A stretch of DNA of 64,000 nt, taken from NCBI RefSeq assembly GCF_014596475.1, contig NZ_MECJ01000015.1, positions 1-64,000 on the forward strand. The letters run 5' to 3'. Position numbers and translations under genes: made by a program. This DNA is from Streptomyces sp. CBMA152. GTDB lineage: Bacteria; Actinomycetota; Actinomycetes; Streptomycetales; Streptomycetaceae. Shown here piece by piece: positions 51,214-61,810 of the stretch; the first letter of the stretch is position 1, and each line of letters begins with the position of its first letter. The notes below the pieces were generated by a model that was not told the DNA's origin, searched no databases, and saw nothing but the letters and a program-made list of their open reading frames with translations.

Positions 51214-52424
51214 GCGGTGAGGACCATGCGGGCCGCCCCGACCGGCGCCGGAACCGTGGCGCGCCACAGACGCCGACACGCACTGACCGACGCGACCACG
51301 AGCAGTCCGTTGCGTACGAACAGGAGCAGCACCCCCAGCCAGTCACTCGCCACCACATGCGAGAAGAACAGCGGGAATTCGAGCAGGGTCACCCCGGCGG
51401 CGGCGAGCACGAGCTTGGCGGGCCGGGCCATCGGACTGCCAGGGAAGACCAGGCATACGGCGGCCAGCCCGACCAGCCAGATCAGATACTGCGGGCTGAT
51501 CACCCGGCTGGTGGTGGTGAAGAGCAGCACGGCGGTGAAGGCGGCGTCCGCGAGCGTGCCGGGTCCGCTCTCGCGGGCCCGCAGCCGCCACAGCAGCAGC
51601 CAGCCGAACGCCACCACGGTCAGCCCCATGGCCAGCGTGGAGACCAGCGGGACGTACGGGCCCAGGAACTCCACCGACCCGTAGTTGAGCTGCACATGGC
51701 CCTGCCAGCCGAAGTGGCGGGCGACATGGAAGACGAGCGCGCCCAGCGACTCGACCTCGGTGCCGCGCTCGCGCTGGAAGGTGAGGAACGCGAAGGCACC
51801 GGGCGCGACCGCGTGGCACAGCAGCAGGAACCCGCCGCCGGTCACGGCGGCGGTCGCCCAGGCCCGGCGCGGCGCCCGGGCCAGCAGCAGCACCGGCCAG
51901 ACCTTCAGCAGCGCGCCGAACGCGGCGAGCGCGCCGAGCACCCCCGGCCGCCGGACCCCGGCCAGCAGCGCGGCCACCGCGACGGCGGTCACCATCAGGT
52001 CGTAGCGCGCGTACGCGGTGGGCCCGAGCAGCGGCACGCCCCAGACCCAGACCCACGCGCCCGTACGGGACTTCCCCGACCGCCCGCCCGCGTACAGCAG
52101 CAGCTCGAAGACGGCGCAGTCGGCGAGGAACGCGAGGACGAAGAAAGCGGACGGGTAGCCGAGGAAGGGGACGGCGCCGGGCGCGAGGATGGCGAGGGCG
52201 GCGGCCGGCGGGTACTGCCAGGTGACGTCGTCCAGCGGATACGTGCCGGTGCGCAGCACCTCGTACCAGCCCTGGTAGATGACGTTGACGTCGCTGGTGA
52301 CGTCCGGGCCGGGCGCGACCAGGACCCGGAAGACGCAGAGCAGCAGCAGACACCGGGTGAAGGCGAACACGGCGAGGATCGCGCCGGTGCTCTTCGTGTG
52401 TCCTGCACCGTTCACTGGGGACAT
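51189..52424 (-). CDS. GT87-like polyprenol-phosphate-dependent mannosyltransferase
   Basis: A 411-residue protein with about 10-11 membrane segments. The first outer loop has DVNVIYQGWYEVLRTGTYPLDDVTWQYPP, where the acidic residue and WQYPP are typical of the DUF2029/GT87 glycosyltransferases that use polyprenyl-phosphate mannose. GT-C fold is expected. Later TSRVISPQYLIWLVGL also fits. ATG 52424 (MSPVNGAGHTK) has GAGG ahead. It is divergent from a PimB-like mannosyltransferase, suggesting a small glycolipid locus. Substrate is inferred. Confidence 0.85.
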   Translation of the reverse strand: MSPVNGAGHTKSTGAILAVFAFTRCLLLLCVFRVLVAPGPDVTSDVNVIYQGWYEVLRTGTYPLDDVTWQYPPAAALAILAPGAVPFLGYPSAFFVLAFLADCAVFELLLYAGGRSGKSRTGAWVWVWGVPLLGPTAYARYDLMVTAVAVAALLAGVRRPGVLGALAAFGALLKVWPVLLLARAPRRAWATAAVTGGGFLLLCHAVAPGAFAFLTFQRERGTEVESLGALVFHVARHFGWQGHVQLNYGSVEFLGPYVPLVSTLAMGLTVVAFGWLLLWRLRARESGPGTLADAAFTAVLLFTTTSRVISPQYLIWLVGLAAVCLVFPGSPMARPAKLVLAAAGVTLLEFPLFFSHVVASDWLGVLLLFVRNGLLVVASVSACRRLWRATVPAPVGAARMVLTAQASRSRT

Positions 52425-52534
52425 GCGCACCTCGTCCGTTTTCCCTCCGGTAATTCCCATGGCGGAGGAGTCATGATGCCGGGCGGGGGCGTGCCCGAGC
52501 GATGAGGCGGGGCCGTTCGGTACTGTCGGCGGCG

Positions 52535-53677
52535 ATGCACAAGACCCTGATCGTGACCAATGACTTCCCGCCGCGCCCCGGCGGCATCCAGGCGTTCCTG
52601 CACAACATGGCGCTGCGGCTCGACCCCGAGCAGCTCGTCGTCTACGCCTCGACCTGGAAGCGGAGCCGGGAGGGCGTCGAGGCGACCGCGGCGTTCGACG
52701 CCGAGCAGCCGTTCACCGTGGTGCGCGACCGCACCACGATGCTGCTGCCGACGCCCCGGGTCACCCGCCGCGCGGTGGGCCTGCTCAAGGAGCACGGCTG
52801 CTCCTCGGTGTGGTTCGGGGCGGCGGCGCCGCTCGGTCTGATGGGCCCCGCGCTGCGCCGGGCGGGTGCGGAACGCCTGGTCGCCACCACGCACGGCCAC
52901 GAGGCGGGCTGGGCCCAGCTGCCCGGCTCGCGCCAGCTGCTGCGGCGGATCGGCGAGGGCACGGACACGATCACCTATCTGGGTGAGTACACGCGGTCCC
53001 GGATCGCCGCCGCGCTCACTGAGCGTGCCGCCGACCGGATGGTCCAACTGCCGCCGGGCGTGGACGAGAAGACGTTCCACCCGGGCTCGGGCGGCGACGA
53101 GGTCCGCGCGCGTCTGGGCCTGACCGACCGCCCGGTCGTGGTCTGCGTCTCCCGCCTGGTCCCCCGCAAGGGCCAGGACACCCTGATCCTCGCGATGCCC
53201 GCGATCCTCGCGCGCGTGCCGGACGCGGTGCTGCTGATCGTCGGCGGCGGCCCGTACGAGCAGGAGCTCCGCAAACTGGCCGAGGAGACGGGCGTCGCCC
53301 CCTCGGTCCGCTTCACCGGCTCCGTCCCCTGGGCCGAACTCCCCGCCCACTACGGCGCCGGCGACGTCTTCGCCATGCCCTGCCGCACCCGCCGTGGCGG
53401 CCTTGACGTAGAGGGCCTGGGCATCGTCTACCTGGAAGCCTCGGCGACGGGCCTCCCGGTGGTGGCAGGCGACTCGGGCGGCGCGCCCGACGCGGTCCTG
53501 GACGGCGAAACGGGCTGGGTGGTCCGAGGCGGCTCCCCGGAGGAGTCGGCGGACCGCATCGTCACCTTGCTCCAGGACCCCGACCTGCGCCGCAGGATGG
53601 GCGAGCGGGGCAGGGCGTGGGTGGAGGAGAAGTGGCGCTGGGACTTGCTCGCGGAGAAGCTGCGGGCGCTGCTGTAG
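52535..53677 (+). CDS. PimB-like GT4 glycosyltransferase
   Basis: A 380-residue GT-B enzyme. It opens HKTLIVTNDFPPRPGGIQAF, as in mycobacterial PimB' (second mannosylation of phosphatidylinositol). The donor domain shows CVSRLVPRKGQDTLI, LLIVGGGPYEQEL and the EX7E region GLDVEGLGIVYLEASATGLPVV, followed by GDSGGAPDAV. It acts at the cytoplasmic membrane face. I use ATG 52535; an ATG at 52502 adds 11 Arg-rich residues. Its divergent neighbour is a GT87-like enzyme. Confidence 0.85.
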   Translation: MHKTLIVTNDFPPRPGGIQAFLHNMALRLDPEQLVVYASTWKRSREGVEATAAFDAEQPFTVVRDRTTMLLPTPRVTRRAVGLLKEHGCSSVWFGAAAPLGLMGPALRRAGAERLVATTHGHEAGWAQLPGSRQLLRRIGEGTDTITYLGEYTRSRIAAALTERAADRMVQLPPGVDEKTFHPGSGGDEVRARLGLTDRPVVVCVSRLVPRKGQDTLILAMPAILARVPDAVLLIVGGGPYEQELRKLAEETGVAPSVRFTGSVPWAELPAHYGAGDVFAMPCRTRRGGLDVEGLGIVYLEASATGLPVVAGDSGGAPDAVLDGETGWVVRGGSPEESADRIVTLLQDPDLRRRMGERGRAWVEEKWRWDLLAEKLRALL

Positions 53678-53754
53678 GCCCGGCCTTCGTCTGCGGATGG
53701 TGGGTGGCCGCGCCCCCAAGAAGCGTGGGTTCCCTGCGGACCGTGCTGGGCTGA

Positions 53755-53806
53755 TCGCGCAGTTCCCCGCGCCCCTAACCACCCAGGGGCGCGGGGAACT
53801 GCGCGA
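53755..53806. terminator. Dispersed repeat copies 6a/6b forming a 22-bp hairpin
   Basis: Two head-to-head copies make a perfect 22-bp stem (53755-53776 / 53785-53806) with an 8-base loop. It would end transcription from the PimB-like gene. Confidence 0.88.
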
Positions 53807-53890
53807 CAAGCCACGCACGGTCCGCAGGCGAACGAAGGCCCGGTAAGGGGCGCGCTGCCCACCGTTCAAGAGGCGTGGTGCCCGCACTTA

Positions 53891-53913
53891 AGGGGCGCGG
53901 GGAACTGCGCGAC
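53891..53913. repeat. Dispersed intergenic palindromic repeat, copy 7
   Basis: A full core copy in the AGGGGCGCGGGGAACTGCGC orientation followed by CCAGCCCCCACCCACCCGCAG, the same right flank type as copy 2. Confidence 0.85.
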
Positions 53914-54003
53914 CAGCCCCCACCCACCCGCAGCCAAAACACAACGCACCCCCGCCCACCACATTCCCACCCCTGACGGTCACTCAGATTTAAGACAACG
54001 TGA

Positions 54004-55671
<1,668 letters not shown>

Positions 55672-57468
55672 TCAGTGGGCGTAGATCGCCTCGATCTCGT
55701 CGGCGAAGTCCTTCGCCACGACATTGCGCTTGAGCTTCAGCGACGGGGTGATGTGCCCCGCCTCCTCCGTGAGCTGGGAGGTGAGAATGCGGAATTTCCG
55801 CACCGATTCCGCCTTGGAGACCGCGGCGTTGCCGTCGTCCACCGCCCGCTGCACCTCCGCGAGGAGATCCACGTCCTCGCGCAGCGAGGCCGCCGTCGAA
55901 CCGGCCGGCTTGCCGTGGTCCAAGGCCCAGTGGGCCAGGAACTCCTCGTCGAGGGTGACGAGCGCGCCCACGAAGGGGCGTCCGTCGCCGACCACCATGC
56001 ACTCCGCGACCAGCGCGTGCGCGCGGATGCGGTCCTCGATCACCGCCGGGGCGACGTTCTTGCCGCCCGCCGTGACGATGATCTCCTTCTTGCGGCCGGT
56101 GATCGCGAGGTAGCCGTCCTCGTCGAGGGTGCCGATGTCGCCGGTGTGGAACCAGCCGTCGGCCAGCGCCTCGGCGGTCGCCGCCTCGTTGTTCCAGTAT
56201 CCGGTGAACAGGTGCTCGCCGTGCAGCAGCACCTCGCCGTCGTCCGCGATCCGTACGACCGAGCCGGGCAGCGGCTGGCCGACCGTGCCGATCTTCTGCC
56301 GGTCCCACGGGTTGAACGCGGTCGCGGCGCAGGACTCGGTGAGGCCGTAGCCCTCCAGGACCGTGAAGCCGATGCCCCGGTAGAAGTGGCCCAGGCGCTC
56401 GCCGAGCGGCGCGCCGCCGGAGATCGCGTACTCGCCCTTGCCGCCGAGCACCGCGCGCAGCTTGCTGAAGACGAGCCGGTCGAAGACCTTGTGCTTGATC
56501 TTGAGGCCGAGCGACGGGCCCTGCGGGGTGCCGAGCGCGCGGCTGTAGGCGATGGCGGTGTGCGCGGCCTTGTCGAAGATCGGGCCCTTGCCGTCCGCCT
56601 GGGCCTTGGCCCGGGCCGAGTTGTAGACCTTCTCGAAGACGCGCGGCACACCGAGGATCAGCGTCGGCCGGAACGAGGCCAGTTCATCGGTGAGGTTCTT
56701 GATGTCCGGTACGCAGCCGAGCTTGATCGGCGCCATCACGGACGCCACCTCGACCAGGCGGCCGAAGACGTGCGCGGTCGGCAGGAACAGCAGGACCGAG
56801 CACTCGCCGGTGCGGAAGAGCGGCTTGAGGCGCTCCACCACGTTGCCGCACTCCGCGAAGAAGGCGCGGTGGGTGAGCACACAGCCCTTGGGGCGGCCGG
56901 TGGTGCCGGAGGTGTAGACGATGGTCGCCGGGTCGTCCGCGTGCGCCGACGACATCCGCTGGTCGAGCACCTCGTCGGAGATGTCGGAGCCCAGGGCGGT
57001 GAGTTCGGCGACGGCGTCGGACTCGATCTGCCAGATGCCCTTCAGACCCGAGAGCCCGGCCTGTACGGAGGCCACGGCCTCCAGATGCGCCTCGGACTCG
57101 ACGACGCACAGGGTGGCGCCGGAGTCGCCGAGGATCCACTGGATCTGCTCGGGCGAGCTCGTCTCGTACACGGGAACGGTGACCGCGCCCGCGCTCCAGA
57201 CGGCGAAGTCGAAGAGGACCCACTCGTAACGGGTCCGGGAGAGCAGGGCCACCCGGTCGCCGGGCTCCACGCCCGCGGCGATCAGGCCCTTGGCCACGCC
57301 ACGGACCTCGGCCAGGAACTGGGTGGCGGTGACATCGGTCCAGCGTCCCGCGACCTTGCGGCCCATGACCGCGACATCGGGATGCTGAGCGGCATTGCGG
57401 CGGATCAGATCCGTCAGGTTGCCGTCCGTGGGGACCTCGTACAGGGCCGGAAGGCTGAACTCGCGCAA
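55672..57468 (-). CDS. Long-chain fatty-acid--CoA ligase (FadD15-like)
   Basis: A 598-residue adenylate-forming enzyme activating long-chain fatty acids to acyl-CoA. Motifs are ATIVYTSGTTGRPKGCVLTH (split here as P-loop A3 region), GYGLTESCAATAFN, and HTGDIGTLDEDGYLAITGRKKE with the hinge and catalytic Lys near the C-terminus. The start is TTG 57468 (product MREFSLPALYEVP), supported by GAGGAGC about eight bases ahead. It converges on the cholesterol-oxidase-like gene. Sterol or lipid catabolism is possible but unproven. Confidence 0.92.
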   Translation of the reverse strand: MREFSLPALYEVPTDGNLTDLIRRNAAQHPDVAVMGRKVAGRWTDVTATQFLAEVRGVAKGLIAAGVEPGDRVALLSRTRYEWVLFDFAVWSAGAVTVPVYETSSPEQIQWILGDSGATLCVVESEAHLEAVASVQAGLSGLKGIWQIESDAVAELTALGSDISDEVLDQRMSSAHADDPATIVYTSGTTGRPKGCVLTHRAFFAECGNVVERLKPLFRTGECSVLLFLPTAHVFGRLVEVASVMAPIKLGCVPDIKNLTDELASFRPTLILGVPRVFEKVYNSARAKAQADGKGPIFDKAAHTAIAYSRALGTPQGPSLGLKIKHKVFDRLVFSKLRAVLGGKGEYAISGGAPLGERLGHFYRGIGFTVLEGYGLTESCAATAFNPWDRQKIGTVGQPLPGSVVRIADDGEVLLHGEHLFTGYWNNEAATAEALADGWFHTGDIGTLDEDGYLAITGRKKEIIVTAGGKNVAPAVIEDRIRAHALVAECMVVGDGRPFVGALVTLDEEFLAHWALDHGKPAGSTAASLREDVDLLAEVQRAVDDGNAAVSKAESVRKFRILTSQLTEEAGHITPSLKLKRNVVAKDFADEIEAIYAH

Positions 57469-57737
57469 GACTGCTGCTCCTCATCGGGCGCCGGTGCCAC
57501 GGCTCTGTGTGACGCACCGGCTGCGGTCCAAGATCGGGCAGGTGCCCGGAGAACCTGTGGGGCGGACTCCGAGCACGACTGGACTGCCCGGACGTTACCC
57601 ATCGGTAGTGGGTTCCCGATAGGGGGTCCTGGCCAGATGTTCGCTGCGTCACACGGTTCGCACCGCTCCACGCACAGTAGTCCACTCCTTTCGCGACTCG
57701 GAAGTAACCGCAGGTCCGGCGGCCTAGGGTGGTCGTC

Positions 57738-58499
57738 ATGCGAGTACATGTGGTCAGCGATGTGCACGGGAACACCGAAGGCCTGGCGAAGGCGGGCGAC
57801 GGCGCGGACGCCCTCGTCTGCCTGGGTGACCTCGTCCTTTTCCTCGATTACGCCGATCACTCGCGCGGGATCTTCCCCGACCTCTTCGGCGTCGAGAACG
57901 CGGACCGCATCGTCGCCCTGCGCACCGCCCGCCGCTTCGAGGAGGCCCGTGACCTGGGCCGCTCGCTCTGGGCGGGCCTCGACCGGGAGGCCGCCATCGA
58001 GTCGGCGGTGCGCCGTCAGTACGCCGAGATGTTCGCCGCCCTTCCCACCCCGACGTACGCGACCTACGGCAATGTCGACATACCGTCCTTGTGGTCCGAG
58101 TACGCCGGACCCGGTACCACCGTCCTGGACGGCCAGCGGGTCGAGATCGGCGGCCGCGTCTTCGGCTTCGTGGGCGGCGGACTGCGCACCCCCATGCGTA
58201 CGCCGTTCGAGATCTCCGACGAGGAGTACGCGGCCAAGGTCGAGGCGCTCGGCGAGGTCGACGTGCTCTGCTCGCACATCCCGCCGGAGGTCCCCGAGCT
58301 CGTCTACGACACGGTCGCCCGCCGCTTCGAGCGCGGCTCGCGCGCGCTCCTCGACGCCATCCGCCGCACCAAACCCCGCTACGCCCTGTTCGGCCACGTC
58401 CACCAGCCGCTCGCCCGCCGGGTACGCATTGGACGCACCGAGTGCGTGAACGTCGGCCACTTCGCCGCCACCTCCAAGCCGTTCGCCCTTGAGTGGTGA
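57738..58499 (+). CDS. Metallophosphoesterase
   Basis: A 253-residue calcineurin-like phosphoesterase: DVHGN near residue 8, LVCLGDLVL, TYGNVDIP (Asn ligand, with Val where many have His), LCSHIPP and LFGHVHQP. Two metal ions are expected. Substrate is unknown. ATG 57738 is preceded by GGGTGG-type purines. It lies 90 bases upstream of the SRPBCC gene and may be the first gene of a short run to 60725. Confidence 0.9.
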   Translation: MRVHVVSDVHGNTEGLAKAGDGADALVCLGDLVLFLDYADHSRGIFPDLFGVENADRIVALRTARRFEEARDLGRSLWAGLDREAAIESAVRRQYAEMFAALPTPTYATYGNVDIPSLWSEYAGPGTTVLDGQRVEIGGRVFGFVGGGLRTPMRTPFEISDEEYAAKVEALGEVDVLCSHIPPEVPELVYDTVARRFERGSRALLDAIRRTKPRYALFGHVHQPLARRVRIGRTECVNVGHFAATSKPFALEW

Positions 58500-58589
58500 G
58501 GCGGCCTCCGGCAAGAGGCCCGGCGGGCACGCGATAGCCTGCACAACACCACCCCACACAGCGGCCCGCGCACTGGAGGAGCCACGACG

Positions 58590-59051
58590 ATGGCGGAACA
58601 CACCAGCTCGTCTATCACCATCGAGGCGGCACCGGCCGACGTGATGGGGGTGATCGCCGACTTCACCCGGTACCCCGAGTGGACCGGAGAGGTGAAGGAG
58701 GCCGAGGTGCTGTCCAAGGACGCCGAGGGCCGCGCCGAGCAGGTCCGGCTCGTCCTCGACGCCGGCGCCATCAAGGACGACCACACCCTGAAGTACACCT
58801 GGCACGGCGCCGACAAGGTCAGCTGGAGCCTGGTCAAGTCCCAGATGCTGCGCACCCTCGACGGCTCGTACAGCCTCGCGGACGCCCCCGGCGGCCACAC
58901 CGAGGTCACCTACCAGCTCACCGTCGACGTCAAGATCCCGATGCTCGGCATGATCAAGCGCAAGGCCGAGAAGGTCATCATCGACCGCGCGCTCGCCGGG
59001 CTGAAGAAGCGTGTCGAGAGCGGCGGCGCCGCCGGGGCCGAGCAGGCCTGA
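58590..59051 (+). CDS. SRPBCC-family (START-like) protein
   Basis: A 153-residue helix-grip protein: SSSITIEAAPADVMGVIADFTRYPEWTG opening, a central LKYTWHGADKVSWSLV strand pair and a C-terminal helix ending ALAGLKKRVE. The fold binds hydrophobic ligands; actinobacterial members are annotated as polyketide cyclase/dehydrase-like without known role. A GGAGG box precedes the ATG. The ArsA-like gene starts two bases after its stop, so they are coupled. Confidence 0.9.
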   Translation: MAEHTSSSITIEAAPADVMGVIADFTRYPEWTGEVKEAEVLSKDAEGRAEQVRLVLDAGAIKDDHTLKYTWHGADKVSWSLVKSQMLRTLDGSYSLADAPGGHTEVTYQLTVDVKIPMLGMIKRKAEKVIIDRALAGLKKRVESGGAAGAEQA

Positions 59052-59053
59052 TC

Positions 59054-60229
59054 GTGCGTACGGTCCTCGTCACCGGTCCCGGCGGCGCGGGCCGCACCAC
59101 CGTCGCCGCCGCGACCGCGCTCGCGGCGGCGCGGCGCGGAGAGCGCGCCCTGCTGCTCCACACCGACCGCGACGACAGCCTCGTACGGCTGCTCGGCGGC
59201 GACGAGGTCCAGGGCCTGGACCTCGTACGGATCGACGCGGGCGCCCACTTCCGCACCGAACTCCTCGCGCTCCAGGAGCGGGCCGCCACCGCGCTCGACC
59301 TGCTCGGCGCGGGCCGCCTGGACGGCGAGGAACTGACCGAGCTGCCCGGCGCCGACCAGCTCGCCCTGCTCAAGGCGCTGCGCGAGTCGGCCACCGGCGA
59401 CCACGACCTGGTCGTCGTCGACATGCCGCCCACCCACGCGTGCGTGGCGGCCCTCGCCCTGCCCGGGCAGCTGCGCCGCTATCTGCGTCGGCTGCTGCCG
59501 CCCGAGCGGCAGGCCGCGCGCTCGCTGCGCCCGGTCCTCGCCCAGCTGGCGGGCGTTCCGATGCCCGCACAGTGGCTGTACGAGACGGCCGCGCGCTGGG
59601 ACGCGGAACTGGCCGCCGTGCAGGCCGTGGTGGAGGACCCGCGGACGACCGTACGCCTGGTCGCCGAGCCGGGACCGGCGGCCTCGGCCGCCCTGCGCAC
59701 CGCCCGCCTGGGCCTCGCCCTGCACGGGCTGCGGCTGGACGCGGTGGTGGCCAACCGGATACTTCCCACCAGCTCGGCCGACCCCTTCCTCGCCGGGCTC
59801 TCCGGGCGCCAGCAGTGCGCGCTCAAGGGACTGGCCGAGGAGTTCGGCGCCGTACCGGTCCACGAGGTCCCGCATCTGGGGCGCGAGCCGCAGGGCGTCG
59901 ACGAGCTCGACGAACTCATCGACGGGCCGACCGGCGAGACGGGCCTGTGGGACGTGCAGGGGCCGGAGTCGCAGCCCTGGGCCGTCGAGGACCGCCTCGC
60001 CGACGACGGCGTCCTCGTCTGGGTGGTGCCCCTGCCGGGTGCGGCCAAGGACGCGCTCGGCCTGGTGCGCCGGGGCGATGAACTCCTTCTGAACGCCGGG
60101 CCGTTCCGCCGGATCGTCACCCTGCCGTCCGCACTGCGCCGCTGCACGGTCTCCGGCGCGGCCCTCACCGACGGCGTCCTGCGGATCCGGTTCACGCCGG
60201 ACCCCGCCCTGTGGCCCCGCGCGCACTGA
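59054..60229 (+). CDS. ArsA/GET3-like protein with degenerate P-loop
   Basis: A 391-residue protein with the ArsA/GET3 SIMIBI layout: N-terminal P-loop region VLVTGPGGAGRTTVAAATAL, then ALLLHTDRDDS, DLVVVDMPPTHACV (switch II) and LDAVVANRILP. The canonical deviant Walker A GKGGVGKT has lost both lysines here: Pro9 and Arg14 replace them. ATP hydrolysis is therefore doubtful; it might bind nucleotide weakly or work as a partner of an intact ArsA-like ATPase. GTG 59054 is two bases after the SRPBCC stop. No arsenic genes are nearby. Confidence 0.88.
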   Translation: MRTVLVTGPGGAGRTTVAAATALAAARRGERALLLHTDRDDSLVRLLGGDEVQGLDLVRIDAGAHFRTELLALQERAATALDLLGAGRLDGEELTELPGADQLALLKALRESATGDHDLVVVDMPPTHACVAALALPGQLRRYLRRLLPPERQAARSLRPVLAQLAGVPMPAQWLYETAARWDAELAAVQAVVEDPRTTVRLVAEPGPAASAALRTARLGLALHGLRLDAVVANRILPTSSADPFLAGLSGRQQCALKGLAEEFGAVPVHEVPHLGREPQGVDELDELIDGPTGETGLWDVQGPESQPWAVEDRLADDGVLVWVVPLPGAAKDALGLVRRGDELLLNAGPFRRIVTLPSALRRCTVSGAALTDGVLRIRFTPDPALWPRAH

Positions 60230-60296
60230 ACGCCGTACCCCCATTCGGGTAACGTCGAGAGAACAAGACCCTTCTCTTCAGTAGCTGGAGTCCGCC

Positions 60297-60725
60297 ATGA
60301 GCGATGCCACCGAGCGTCCCGCCTCCGACGCGGATGCCTGGGCCGACGCGTGCGCCGAGGACCTCGCCGCGGAGAAGGCGCGCCGCCGGGCCGAGTACGG
60401 CCAGCCGCCCGGCTCGGCCGCCGAGGAGCTGCGCAAGCTGGTCGACGCCGTCGCCGACAAGGTCTCCTCGCTCCAGTCCTCGCTGCCCGGCATGGCCGCG
60501 CAGAGCGCCGTGCAGCAGCTGATCAACCAGGCCAAGGCGGCCGTCGAGCCGGTCATCGAGCGCAACCCGGACGTCTTCGACCACCTGGCCGCGGCCGGTG
60601 GCGAACTGCTCGCCGCCTACCGCTCAGCCGTCGAGGGCCAGGAGCGCCGCTGGGCCTCCGAGCGGCCCAAGAAGGACGAGGACGGCGACGGCCCGGGCCC
60701 GGGCGAGCACATCGACCTGGACTGA
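60297..60725 (+). CDS. DUF5304-like small helical acidic protein
   Basis: A 142-residue protein, helical in the centre (EELRKLVDAVADKVSSLQ through VFDHLAAAGGELLAAYRSA) with an acidic disordered tail (KKDEDGDGPGPGEHIDLD). It resembles actinobacterial DUF5304 proteins, whose role is unknown. CTGGAG lies before the ATG. It sits between the ArsA-like gene and glucokinase. Confidence 0.82.
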   Translation: MSDATERPASDADAWADACAEDLAAEKARRRAEYGQPPGSAAEELRKLVDAVADKVSSLQSSLPGMAAQSAVQQLINQAKAAVEPVIERNPDVFDHLAAAGGELLAAYRSAVEGQERRWASERPKKDEDGDGPGPGEHIDLD

Positions 60726-60791
60726 CGATCCGGTGCCCGCCCTCGGGTACGGTTGGCCTCAGCGGGGCTCGACCGAAAACTGAGGGACTTA

Positions 60792-61733
60792 ATGGGACTC
60801 ACCATCGGCGTCGACATCGGCGGCACCAAGATCGCGGCGGGAGTGGTCGACGAGGAGGGCCACATCCTCGAGACGCACACCGTGCCCACGCCGCCGACCG
60901 CTGACGCCATCGTGGACGCGATCTGCGCCGCCGTCGAAGGGGCGGGCAAGGGGCACGAGATCGAGGCCGTCGGCATCGGTGCCGCCGGTTACGTCGACGA
61001 CAAGCGCGCCACCGTCCTCTTCGCGCCCAACATCGACTGGCGCCACGAGCCGCTGAAGGACAAGGTCGAGCAGCGCGTCGGGATGCCCGTGGTCGTCGAG
61101 AACGACGCGAACGCGGCGGCCTGGGGCGAGTACAAGTTCGGCGCGGGCCAGGGCCACGAGGACGTCATCTGCATCACGCTCGGCACGGGCCTGGGCGGCG
61201 GCATCATCATCGGCAACAAGCTGCGCCGCGGCCGCTTCGGCGTGGCCGCCGAGTTCGGCCACATCAGGGTCGTGCCGGACGGCCTCCTGTGCGGCTGCGG
61301 CAGCCAGGGCTGCTGGGAGCAGTACGCCTCGGGGCGCGCGCTCGTGCGGTACGCCCGTCAGCGCGCCAACGCGACCCCGGAGAACGCCGAGATCCTGCTC
61401 GGTCTGGGCGACGGCACCGTAGCGGGCATCGAGGGCAAGCACATCAGCGCCGCCGCCCGCCGGGGCGACCCGGTCGCGGTGGACTCCTTCCGCGAGCTGG
61501 CCCGCTGGGCGGGCGCTGGCCTGGCCGACCTGGCCTCGCTCTTCGACCCGTCCGCGTTCATCGTCGGCGGCGGCGTCTCGGACGAGGGCGAGCTGGTCCT
61601 CGACCCGATCCGCAAGTCGTTCCGGCGCTGGCTGATCGGCGGCCAGTGGCGTCCGCACGCCCAGGTCCTCGCCGCCCAGCTCGGCAACAAGGCCGGTCTG
61701 GTGGGCGCGGCGGACCTGGCCCGCCAGGGCTGA
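60792..61733 (+). CDS. glkA: ROK-family glucokinase
   Basis: A 313-residue ATP-dependent glucokinase. N-terminal phosphate loop GVDIGGTKIAAGVVD, catalytic Asp in VVENDANAAAWGEY, GTGLGGGII, and the ROK zinc site with His in EFGHIRV and three Cys in GLLCGCGSQGCWEQYASG. In S. coelicolor GlkA also mediates glucose repression, so this gene probably has a regulatory as well as a catalytic role. ATG 60792 has GAGGGA ahead; the longer frame to 60753 is not family-like. Confidence 0.95.
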   Translation: MGLTIGVDIGGTKIAAGVVDEEGHILETHTVPTPPTADAIVDAICAAVEGAGKGHEIEAVGIGAAGYVDDKRATVLFAPNIDWRHEPLKDKVEQRVGMPVVVENDANAAAWGEYKFGAGQGHEDVICITLGTGLGGGIIIGNKLRRGRFGVAAEFGHIRVVPDGLLCGCGSQGCWEQYASGRALVRYARQRANATPENAEILLGLGDGTVAGIEGKHISAAARRGDPVAVDSFRELARWAGAGLADLASLFDPSAFIVGGGVSDEGELVLDPIRKSFRRWLIGGQWRPHAQVLAAQLGNKAGLVGAADLARQG

Positions 61734-61810
61734 CCGTACGCTCGTAGGCACTGTCGGCGCCCGTCGCGTCCCTCTGGGGAAGCGGCGGGCGCTGCCCTAT
61801 GTTGTGGCCC

